From Topomyia yanbarensis (lineage: Eukaryota; Arthropoda; Insecta; Diptera; Culicidae): 64,000 nucleotides of DNA. The position numbers were made by a program, and so were the translations under genes. This document shows, in pieces, positions 36,401-48,400 of this stretch (position 1 is the first letter of the stretch; each line of letters begins with the position of its first letter). Location of the stretch: contig NC_080671.1 in assembly GCF_030247195.1 (NCBI RefSeq), positions 207,353,456 through 207,417,455 on the forward strand. Direction: 5' to 3'. Below the pieces are notes generated by a model. That model was not told where the DNA came from. It saw only the letters and a program-made list of their open reading frames with translations, and searched no databases.

Positions 36401-39400
36401 CGTAGAATCGCCAATAGACAATTCATTTTACCTATCTGAAATGTGGTTCATCGCCAAAAAGGCGGCGCTAATAGAGGTGTGCGCCACGCCGCTGCCGCCG
36501 CGCCGACGATTGCATGTAAAAATAGTAAGCACATCGGCGTGACGCCGGCGCGCCGCCGATTTTTACCTGAAAAGAGGTAAAAATCGGCGGCGCGACGCAC
36601 ACCTCTAGGCGCTAACAAGTAAAACATCAATCAAAGCACGGCTAATTAATGCTGGACTAACAAAATCTACTAAGAGAATTGCAAATTTTCAATTAATGCT
36701 ATTTTTCATGCTTCTAGCCTGAACAGCGCTCACCTATTCAAATTATGATAATAATTAGCGGATTTTTCTCATCGGCAAACAGATTATGCACTTTTCAGTT
36801 CCAATAAAAAAGACGAGCATGTAGTGTCTGACAACCGAAGTGATATTGCTCCTGAAAAGGACCATTGGTTTGTTTTATCGTGGGAGGAAAATACCGTTCA
36901 CTTCCGATATCGGCGAATTTCTCACAGGGTGACAGTTCCTGTTCCGTAGAATTTGGCTCCTCAACGTCACCAGCGGTTGAGATACTTTCGCGGATGGTTC
37001 TGTTTGGTACGGGCTATGGCACGGAAATTACTGCTATTCTGGTGTATAACGAATGATAAGAAAACCGACCGACCAATATTTACGCGCGAATACGCACTAC
37101 TATCACTCTCTTGCTCGCTCGTTTTCGAACCACGCACTTTTTCATTCCTTTCTGCTACTAATACTAGCATAACCTAAACGAATACGCGTCTTTCCCCCAC
37201 CATCCATTTAGTGAGCAGTGTTGCCAAACGCATTTTCAGTGTTTCATCAATAAAATTTCAACAATATTTTCCATTCAAACGTGATTACGTTCAATAGCAT
37301 TAGCATTAGATTTGAATTAACGCGCCGAAGTGTAGTCACGACACTCTGGTTATATCGCAGTTCAGTTACAGTTAATTTGACTTTATTTCTTTAAATTTAT
37401 TTTATTGTAGTAGATGTAATTTATGATGTAGATGTATTTCCATGAGAAATAACGAAATAGCTGGTTTTAATACAACCTATCAGAAGATAGTCAAAATTGT
37501 AGCATTCGCGTTGAAAAAATAAAGTGTATTCTACTTCACCCCGGTTATGTCTCTGACATTACCCACCCATCTTTTTGAGGTTGTTTTTGTTTTCGAGCTG
37601 GATGTCCAAATTTGTGTATGAATACCGCAACGTTGGATATTATATTTACAAATTAACAATGCTTGAAGCAAAACTGAGTCACGTTCTAACCCCGACTGCT
37701 GTTAAAATGTATGAAATGGGGTTACAACCAGACTCAGTTTCGCGATTAAGCAAAAACGGCATTTCTCTACATGGTAGATACAGAACACTAGATTAGGATT
37801 GTCGCTGGCATCAGTAGTAGGAACATCATTGTTTTTATCCCGGTATATAACTGTCAAATGGGCCAAATAGAAAAAAGCAAAAAAATCCTCTATCGTCGTT
37901 TCATAGCGACTAATCATTTTGGTGTGTTATAGCCAGTAAAACAATGGCCATTCGTGGCTGGTGTATTTTCATTACATAGAATGCACAAATAGCCTAAACC
38001 TGCATTGAATTTTGATAAGTTTTCATTTCTTTGTGCGGCATTTACAAAATCTTTCATTTCATAACAATAACAGTCGAAAATGTACACCGAGAAAAATCGT
38101 TATATTGAATCTATTGATTTCACACATGACTTTTTGCAATTTGTAGCAGCACATCAAAATTATCTGTCACGCATAAATATCATATGAAAAGTATTGAAAT
38201 TGCCGTGCCTTAAATCAAAATTGTAATAGTATGCCACATAGAAATCTGATTCATAGCCAATTTCACACTATTTTTCGGTCTGCCTCTCGTTTTTTCTGCT
38301 GTAGATTTTATGCATGTCTTGTATGCATAAACATCACAGCAGTATAAAAGAGACGAAAATAAAAAATATGCAAACTCTGTATATACCAATTTGAACATCA
38401 ACTAAACAGTTTGTTGTTGCAAACAAGCTAAATTTTTCTGCGTGTACCAAGAATGTGGCCCGAAGACTTTTACCAGATAGACGTGCGGCATCTTGACAGA
38501 TATATACTGAAAACAAAACAAACATGTTTTGAAGCGAAAACAATGGGAACACCAGCGACAATCCTAATCTAGTGTTCTGTATCTACTCTCTACATGCATG
38601 AATGAAGAAAAATGTCGAATCAGATAAAAAATTAAGGTTGGAAAAAACAAAACGTTTTGTTGAATGTCAAACTAGAAGTATGATTATTTAGAACTAAAAT
38701 ATGGTTTTACCGCAAATATTTATTAGATTGACATCATTTTTTTATATCAAATTGATCTTATCATTAAAACAGCGCATGTTTCACTTCAACTAAACATTAA
38801 TTATTTTTATCGGGACATACTATGATGGTCTAACCCTAATATTTCTTAATTCGACCGAACATTTTATTGATTCTAAAAATGGTCATATTTGATTATTGAA
38901 ACAACGAACTTCTTTGTTTGCATTGATCATACAAAAATAAAACCAATTTGAAGCAATAAAACAAAATACGCAAATGATGTGTGTTTCAAATTTTAATTTT
39001 GATAACTAATCCTTTTCTTGAAATATAACAGAATCTTGTTTTAATTGGATAATGTGGAATTTTTAGCAAAAGTCGCTGAATGCGGAGCGGATATTAGAAA
39101 ACTTAAGTTGGAAATACCAACATTCGAACAATGTTTCCAATTTTTCAAACCTCAAAGTTTGAAACTCTGAATAATTTGAAGAACTTAGAATATTTTGTAA
39201 TTTCATTTAGGTGTCTTACGCAATATATTTTACAATAGAAATTTCGTAAACCAGTACAGCAAAATTGGTACGTCGCACAGTGTCGCCTAGCCGGACAAAA
39301 CCTCAAAATTTTATTTTAGATTTTTCATGATTTAACATTTTTCTATGATTTTTAACAGGTTCAATAGAGTCTTCTCAAAATATTAAGTCACGAGGACGAG

Positions 39401-42400
39401 AGTTCGATTTTTTACAGAACTTCAAAGGTGAAATAGATGATGGATTCTGAGGAAAACTATTTTTAAACCTAAGTTATTCAAATGAATATATCTTTTTATT
39501 TAAGATTCTGATTGGGGTCAAAGTGATTTCATTGGAAAGGTTATTCGCTGGACTTATAGTTACCATTCGATTTAGTCGATACAAGCCTTCCTTCTTGCTC
39601 AGACATGAAAAACAAATAGTAAATCGAGCAATAGTTTAAAGTTATAATGTTCAAAGTTGCTGTACTTTTTTTTGAAACGGTTCGGAAAGATCGCTTGTTG
39701 TTCATGATACATGAAAATTAGTGTACTTTCCGAAAATGAATATCTTGTTTTGCCCCTTTCTGCCCCGAGGTATGAAAAAAGGTGATTTTTAATGATACGT
39801 CTGAAGGAGACGCATGGTAGCCTTTGACTACCCAGGGTTCCCAATATAATTTATAGATGTGTCTTATCATTATCAACAATTGAAAAAATGTGCATTCTCC
39901 AAAAAAATCACAGTGCCTAACTTTTTGAAAATGAATTTTCGGAAATAGTGCACTTAATGCTCGTAAATATTGAATTTTCGAACCACCCTAAGTGCCAAAA
40001 TTTTGAGGTAATAAAAAACAAAAAATAAACATCAAATATGAATTCAGCGTCACAAAATTACCCTAATGTGAAGTTTTCATCAAATTCGGGCCACTTTTGA
40101 GGTTTTGTCCGACTTTTGTATGGAAGGTGATCACTGTGCGTCGTAGAAACCTATGTGATCCAATATAATTTCAAATTACAAACTAGATGTTTTAATAACG
40201 TAAAATAAATTGTTAGTAGAAGAAAAACACGACGAAATAGGGTGATAAGTCACCATTCGTGTAGAGGTGTGCGCGGCGCTAGTTAGAACATTTAACATTA
40301 AAATGTTAAATGTTCTAAAAAAGCCATCATATGTTTTCGATATGTATATCAGGGTGTTGTGGAGCGTGCAGCTTACAATGAATTTTGTTATTTGAATGGC
40401 TGGCGTCCAAAAGGGGCTAACCTACATTTTGAATTTTAAATTTGAATTTTTTACAGGAAATTGCAAAAAACCCATTTCCAAATTAACATTGTTTTTATTG
40501 TTACATGGGTGCGTTTCGGACTCGCCTCATCAGAAACCGACACTAACTTTTTGTCGGAATAGATTAGCGCCGGCTTGACGCAAATCCCTAAAAATATAGC
40601 ATATTGTTTTTATTGTAAAATAATGCATATTATTTTAATAGTAGTTCATTGACCCATGTTGCCTAAAAAAAAATAAGATCATTACATGTACTACTTTTCA
40701 ATTCACGAGCATTTTCGTAATTCGGAGGGCCAACCCCGGGGGTACCTTGTACTGGGGTTACCTCCATGGACAACTTTGACTGCTAAAAATCTAAAAATTA
40801 TTTTCAAAATTCTTAAATGGCAGTACACGTGGATTACTTAGAAGTATCAAAAAATGCAAAAATGTCGATTTCGGATCGCCAGCCATTCATTTGTTAGGAG
40901 CCGTTCATATACCGTTCATCCGGGCACGGGGAACTAGATGCTTTCAGCATGAAATTTGCTGCAAAAATGGTAGCATTATCGACGCAATTCGGTTGATGAA
41001 TCGTCATAGAGAAGGAGTTAGATTGGCGGCGGCAGCGACTTGTGCTGGGAAGCTCTCGTCGGAAAAAATGCTTGAAAATTTGACGGAGAACAGTTGGAAG
41101 TTTCCTTAGTGTCGGTTCCTAAAACTCCATTAAATGACCTACAATATGGTAAGCCGAATTCTTTTCGCTGCTCGTTCACAGAGTACTTCCAGTACGACTT
41201 GGGTTTAGATTTCAGTTGACGCTTGGCGTTTCGCTGGTGTCTAAAAAATGGCACGTCTGCTTTGCTGTTTGTATTCGAGGTTGAGTTGAAAGTAGTGGTT
41301 TCGTAATGCAAGTGTATTATGTTTCGACATTTTGTAACTGCTGCTCGTTTGGCAGTTTTTATTTGTCCAAGGATGGTGGATTGCCAGGGAGGTTGTTGAT
41401 TGGTACTAATTGTTCGTTTTGGCACATAACGGTCAATTAGGTAGTTCAGAATATTAGAAAAGTTGTTTATGACAAATGTGAATAATATGCTTATTATTTA
41501 GTAACAATTTTTTGATGACTTATTACTTTACTTTTTACTGAATGTGGAACTATTGTTATCAGAAGTCTTAAATCCTTTCGGATACCCCAGATCAAACTCT
41601 TTTAAAATTAATTTCTTAAATTTTTAGATATCTACATTTTTTATTTTTTTATTTATAATTTATGGATTTCTAAATTATTAAATTTGAATATTTCAATTTT
41701 TTTTCTCATTTTTAAATTTCCAAATTTTCAGTCTTTTTTTTCTTTTAAAATGCTTGGAATCGTTGAAATTATAAATTTCTTGGTTTCAATTTTTTTTAAT
41801 TTTCCTAACTTTGGATTTTTAAATTTTGATGATTGTTTCCAGCATTTTGAGGTATCAGGAAGTCGTCCTCTTGGATTTCTAAGTAGAGTCAATTATTATC
41901 TTGCGCCATCTACAAGCTTCGCAATCTGCAAATTTTAAATAGGAAAACTTTATTCAAAAATTGGTGGAGACCCGAATTTATCAACTTTTTGACCCGATTT
42001 TATAAGCCTCCTTTCTCGAGCGTTTTTGCTTGACCGCGAAACTGAGTCTGGTTGTAATCCCAAATGCTATCATTTCATACATTTTAACAGAAGTCGGGGT
42101 TAGAACGTGACTCAGTTTTGCTTCAAGCAAAAATGATATATTTGTCAACAAATCGAGAACATTCTTCCTACCGATGTACAACATACAACCGGGACCTTGA
42201 ATCTGATAAGTAGGAACGACCAACAAACTGCAAGTAGCATATTACACATTTATTATTTTAACATATCAGATATAACTCCGCTAGCGAATGACGGATCTCA
42301 ATAGTGGCATGTCTGTAATAATATACGTACATGGAACTATTGAGAACCAGAGCTACAGGTCCCAAGCCCTGGTAAAGGAGGATGGTTGTGATGATCTGGG

Positions 42401-45400
42401 CCGAGGTCACCACGTAAAGCAAGATAGGTCATAACCCCAATTCCAAGGTGTGAAGCGACCCGTGCCGAGGGATGAGTGATTGAGGGGGTGAAAAAGATGC
42501 TCGATCGTTAACGGAGCCTGTGGGGTACCTGGGCAACCCCCACAGTAAGCGTCCCTTACCACGTTAATGCGGAGCTCTGGCGTGGCGGACATTTATTCTC
42601 GCGCTACTCGTGGGATCAAACACGGAGTCAACAAAAAATAAAAACAAACAAACGGGAGTGCCAAACCCCTTTGCTGGAGGTGGTTTGGCGAGGTCTCCCC
42701 CCCGTGGGGAGAGTAGTGGAGCGACGAGTGCTGCATCGGATAGCACCAGTTACCCCCCCAGTAGTGGTAGGAAATAGCCCTACCAACGCACTGGACGGGC
42801 CACTATCCGCAATGCGCAAAGTGGTGGAGCACCTCGATTCAATAATCGAGTACACTAGCGCAAAGCAAAACATAAGCAAGGAGTTAAAACAGAGTCTCCT
42901 GGAACTCCGGAAAACTGTTCGTGTCGCAAGACAGCAACAGCAGGCTTATGCCAAGAGGGTGGAATGTCGGGAGAAGTCCGACAGAGAAACCCAGACAGTG
43001 GCCTCCAAGAGGGAGGGAAGCGGGAAGGTCGATACAGGCACTCAGACAGTGGCCTTCACCTTCTATGGAGCAGCCACGTCGCTCGAAGCGGCGGCCGAGT
43101 TCCCCTCGAAGGGAAAAAGCAAGGGCAAGGGCAATCGTAAGAGGGCGTCGAACGCGAAGCGCCCTAGGAAGTTGCCAGGCGAGGGTGCAAAAACCGACAC
43201 CACACGGCGTGCCGTCTGGCCGAGGTAAGCGAGGGCGAGAGTGACCTCGCTGTGCAGAGCGTTGGTACCAGCAACCCGGCGCGACCGGGGCAGGGGGGCG
43301 TTAACCCCTGGACGCTGGTCACCAGGAAGAAGCCGGCACCGACACCGCAGGTACCGCGGCCAGCGAAGAAGGCCAAGGACAGAGGCGAGGCCTTGTGGTT
43401 AAAAACCGACAAGGACAAATACGCCGACGTCCTAAAGTCGATGAAGGCGGCCGAAAGCCTTTCGGCCCTTGGGCAAGATGTGCGTAGCGTGAGACGCACC
43501 AACACGGGTGAAATGCTTCTGGTGCTGAAGCAAGGCGCACAATCTAGTGCGGTATACAAGGCCTTGGCCCAAGAGGTCCTTGGTGAAGGCGCCCAAATCA
43601 GGTCGGTAGGGGCGGAAATGACTCTCCAGTGCAAGCATCTGGACGAGTTCACAACCGCAGAAGATGTCGTCGCAGCCGTTAAGGAACAATGCGACGTCAC
43701 AATCGAGTGGGCCTCTGTGCGATTTAGAGATGGACCCTCTGGCACCCAAGTAGCCTACCTCACGCTACTGAAGGCGGATGCCAAAAAGGTAACCGAGAAA
43801 GGGAAGCTGAAGATCGGCTGGTCGGTATGCCCTATTAGTATACCCTAGCAGCCTTCAGTGAATAGGTGCTATCGGTGCCTTGAGTCCGGCCACAAAGCCT
43901 ACGAGTGCAAGAACATAGACAGGAGCAAACTATGTCGTCACTGCGGCGAGGAGGGGCATAAGGAGCGGGGCTGCACTAAGGCGTACAAGTGCCTTATCTG
44001 CACCGCTAAGAAGCAAGCCCATAAACATGCTATGGGCGGACCTTCGAGTCCCTTCGGTGAGGCAAATAAGAAGAAGCCGTGAACGTCACACAGCTAAATC
44101 TTAACCATTGTGCAGCAGCCCAACAGCTGCTGTGGCAGTCGTTCTCGGAGTCGAGGACAGATGTCGCCCTCTTATCAGACCCGTACCGCATCCCTGCCGG
44201 CAACGGCAATTGGGTGTCGGACGGGTCTGGAATGGTGGCAATCTGTACAACGGGACGGTTCCCGGTTCAAGAGGTAATACACTCCTCCGCCGAGGGTGTG
44301 GCGATTGCCAAGATCAATGGTGTGTTCTATTGCAGCTGCTACGCTCCACCAAGGTGGCCAATAGGACAGTTCAACCAGATGATCGACAGGCTCTCGTCGG
44401 ACCTAGTGGGCCGGAAACCGGTAGTCATAGCGGGAGAGTTTAACGCTTGGGCAGTGGAGTGGGGCAGCCGCTGTACAAGTAGCAGGGGTCAAGCGCTAAT
44501 GGAGGCGCTTGCGAAACTCGATACTGTGCTAGCTAATAATGGCTCCGCTAGTACATTCCGTAGAAACGGAGTGGAGGCGTGGATTGACGTAACATTTGCC
44601 AGCCCGAGTCTGGCTCCAGGCATGGAATGGAGGGTAGACGAAGGTTACACCCATAGCGATCATTTAGCAATCCGCTTTAGGATCAACTATGGTGTGCAGC
44701 ATCCGAGGGCGGGAGATCCCTGTCAGGTACGCGGGGGGAAGTCCAATCACTTCGACAGCGAAGCTTTCACCGCGGCCCTGGGACTGGAGGCCAACACCGA
44801 CAGTCTAAGCGGGGATGCGCTGGTAGCTGTTCTATCACGCGCGTGCGACGCCACTATACCGAGAAAAACACTGCCAAGAAACGGCAGATGCCCGGTATAC
44901 TGGTGGAGTGCCGAGATTGCAGCTCTACGGTCAGCCTGCCTCAGAGCTAGACGTAGGATGCAAAGAGCTCGCACCGAGGATGCAAGAGAGAACCGCCGTG
45001 AAGTGTTTCGAGCTGCGAAATTGGCCCTTAACAAGGCCATTAAAAGCAGCAAGAGAGCGTGTTTCGACAACCTGTGTGAGAGTGCCAACGCGAATCCGTG
45101 GGGTGACGCCTACCGGATTGTGATGGCCAAGACCAAAGGGGGCTCCTCACCCCCAGAACGGTCTCCGGACCGGTTGGCAACGATTATCGAAGTACTCTTC
45201 CCGTCTCGAGCCACAAGCCCCTGGCCACCTGCACTACGAGACAGTGCGGGCACGGCCGAAATGGTGGCTCCAGTGACGAATGAAGAACTACTCGCAGTGG
45301 CTAAATCCCTAGCAATGAACAAAGCTCCAGGGCCGGATGAAGTTCCAAACAACGCTCTCAAGGCAGCGATCATAGCGAACCCGAACATGTTCAGGCTAGC

Positions 45401-48400
45401 TATGCAGAGATGCCTTGACGAGTGCCGTTTCCCCGATAGATGGAAAAGGCAGAAATTGGTGCTGTTGCCGAAGTTCGGGAAGCCGCCAGGCGACCCATCG
45501 GCGTACAGACCAATCTGTCTGATCGACACGACTGGCAAACTGCTTGAGAGGATCATCCTCAACAGGCTAACCCCGTACGCGGAAGGTACGGACGGTCTGT
45601 CAAGCAACCAGTTTGGCTTTCGGAAGGGTAAGTCCACAGTGGACGCTCTCAACTCAGTGATAAATACTGCCGAGATAGCGATCCAACGGAAAAGGCGAGG
45701 TATTCGATAATGCGCGTTACCGGTCGGTCTGCACCGGATCCTGGAAAGTTACTTCCAAAACCGCGTACTGCTATACGAGGCCGATGCCGGTCAGAAAAGG
45801 GTTCTGATTACCGCCGGAGTCCCGCAGGGCTCGATCCTAGGCCCGGTGCTATGGAACCTCATGTATGACGGGGTTCTGAGACTGAAGTTCCCTCCTGGGG
45901 TCAAGATCGTCGGCTTTGCCGACGACGTAACCTTGGAGGTCTACGGGGAGTCAATTCCTGAGGTAGAACTAACCGCAGAACACGCGATTAGCACGGTGGA
46001 GGAATGGATGAGCGCGAGAGGCCTGGAGCTCGCTCATCATAAGACGGAGGTAGTTATCGTCAACAACCGCAAGTCGGCACAACATGCAGTTATCCATGTG
46101 GGAGAAGTCGCGATCACTTCACAGCGAAGTCTGAAGTCTCTCGGAGTCATTATAGACGACAAGCTGACCTTCGGCAGCCATGTCGACTATACGTGCAAGA
46201 GAGCGTCGACTGCTGTTGCGGCACTATCGAGAATGATGTCCAACAGCTCAAAGGTGTGCGCCAGTAGACGTAGGTTACTGGCAGGCGTTGCCGTATCTAT
46301 CCTCAGGTACGGCGGCCCGTCATGGTCAAGATCACTGAGGGTAGCCAGTTACCTATTGAAACTGGAGAGCACCTACCGCGTGATGTGCCTCAGAGTGATA
46401 TCTGCCTACCGCACGGTATCACACGATGCATCCTGCGTGATAGCGAGCATGATGCCAGTCGGGCTGGTCATTCGGGAAGATGAGGAGTGCTTCGAGCTAC
46501 GTGGAAATAGGGGAGCCCGCGAGCGCACCAGGGTGACCTCGGTCGCCAGATGGCAGCGTGAGTGGGACAACTCCTCGAAAGGTAGGTGGACCCACCGGCT
46601 GATACCTAGCATATCGAGCTGGGTGGGAAGACCCCATGGGGAAGTTCACTTCCACCTGACACAATTCCTGTCAGGCCATGGCTGTTTCCGACAGTACCTC
46701 CACAGGTTCGGGCACGCGGAGGTCCCAGTCTGCCCGGACTGCCCAGGTGTAGACGAAACTGCCGAACACATACTGTTCGTATGTCATCGGTTCGACGTCG
46801 AAAGAAGAGCAATGCTTGACGTCTGTGGCTGGGACACAACCCCTGATACCCTTATTCAGCGGATGTGTCAATCGGTGGAGAAGTGGAACGCAGTCTCGGC
46901 TGCTACCATCCAGATTGCCAGTAGGCTACAGGTAATCTGGCGAACCGAGCAACAGACGACGGGCACGGCTAACTAGTGATTGGTTAGCTGGAGCGAAAAA
47001 GGCCAAGCGCAAAAAAGGGAGTGAATGGTCTGTTCATGCCGAGGCAGGTTGGCGCAGCGACTGGCAACCGCGTAAGGGGAAAACCCAGCCACCCCGAAGC
47101 AAGACAGAAGAGTGAGTGTATAGGCGTATAAGTGGACTGCCTCATGCCAAGACGGTAGGGTCGTAGCGTAGTATGTTGGGACTTAGCTATCGATACCTCA
47201 TGGCGTGTCAGAGGAGTGAAAGGGTGAGCATCCAAGTCAGTCTCACACGGCATGTTAAGGGTGAGCACAAAAGTCAGCCTCACATGATATGGTAGAGGCT
47301 AGCACAAAAGTCAGCCTAGCAAGGAATGAAAAAGGTGAGCACACAAGTCAGCCTCGCATGGTATGTCAGAAGTGGGGCCTAAGAAAAATGTCCCACATGG
47401 GATGCCAGGGAGAGTGACAAAGGTACAATAGAGTGGCACGATTGAGAGTGAATCAGGTGATAGGGTGAGCACCCAAGTCAGCCTCACATTGTATGGGTGG
47501 GGCGAGCACAAAAGTAAGCCTAGCAAGGAATGAGTAAGGTGAGCACACAAGTCAGCCTCGCAAGGAACGAAAAAGGTGAGCACAAAAGTCAGCCTCATGT
47601 GGGAGTGTTTGAGAGTGAATCAAAGTGCGATTGAGAGAGCACCCAAGTAAGCCTCATACGGGACGTATGAACGCGTGAGTGAGAGTGAATGAGTACATTT
47701 AGTACAGCCATCCCCCCAGAAGTAATACCGAGAGGTAGTTCCTGGGAGGAATGATGGCGGAGCCCAATGGAGTTTAGTCGGTATTAATGGCAGCGTCACC
47801 ATTCGAGCCCGACACGCCCCCAGTGCACCCCGTGTGGTAGATTGAACCCTACCAATAGCACGTGTACTGGGCTAGGACGTAAAGGTCTTCTCCATTGTAA
47901 AAAAAAAAGCATATCAGATATTATTCGTATTAACATATGATTTAGAGGTACCACACATATCTCAACACTTCCCATACACGCTTAAACATACACAAATACA
48001 CAAATGACAGGTGACTGGGCCAAAGATCTATCATTTCGATGATCGCGTCGATTCTACGAAACCAGTGCACAATTTACCGTTATGTCTCCGACGCGGTACC
48101 TTAGTACCTTTTCAGGTTTCAATTAATGAAATTTCAATGTTTTACCCATACCTGGAAATTGAAACTTTGTGACATCTGAGAACTACACTAGGTCGAGCTT
48201 TTGGGTTAATAATATTGTTAATATAGTAAGGGGGAGTGATGAGGGGCTCCCGAATTTTTTTACTACGTAACAGGCCGACGTGGGTACCCGGGTACTCCAA
48301 AACTGAAATGCCAATAACTAAGGTAATTTCCAACCGATTTTGATACTTTTGAATGTTTTGGATTCAGGAACTCATCCACTTTTGGACTTGGTAATACTAA

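Larger units (their letters stand above)
42274..47908 (+). mobile_element. R1-clade non-LTR retrotransposon, near full length but dead
   Basis: This 5.6-kb element is flanked by the 12-bp duplication CATATCAGATAT (42262-42273 and 47909-47920) and ends in a poly(A) of about 10. Order: GC-rich 5' UTR to 42670, gag-like ORF1 ending in CCHC zinc knuckles, ORF2 with AP endonuclease, RT and a C-terminal CCHC, then a 3' UTR with tandem repeats. The lack of RNase H and the overlap of ORF1 and ORF2 fit the R1 clade. A frameshift, an in-frame stop and an RT deletion inactivate it. It lies in the MGAT4 intron in sense orientation, not in rDNA. Confidence 0.93.

Noticed and set aside
47221..47670. Possible CRISPR-like array
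   Set aside because: Units are degenerate, spacing is uneven and it sits in a eukaryotic LINE 3' UTR with a poly(A) and TSD.
46984..47802. Minus-strand frames with repeated LTFVLTLNMPCE-like segments as a repeat protein
   Set aside because: They are shadows of the LINE 3' UTR tandem repeat.
42274..47908. Canonical R1 inserted in 28S rDNA
   Set aside because: No rDNA sequence flanks the element.
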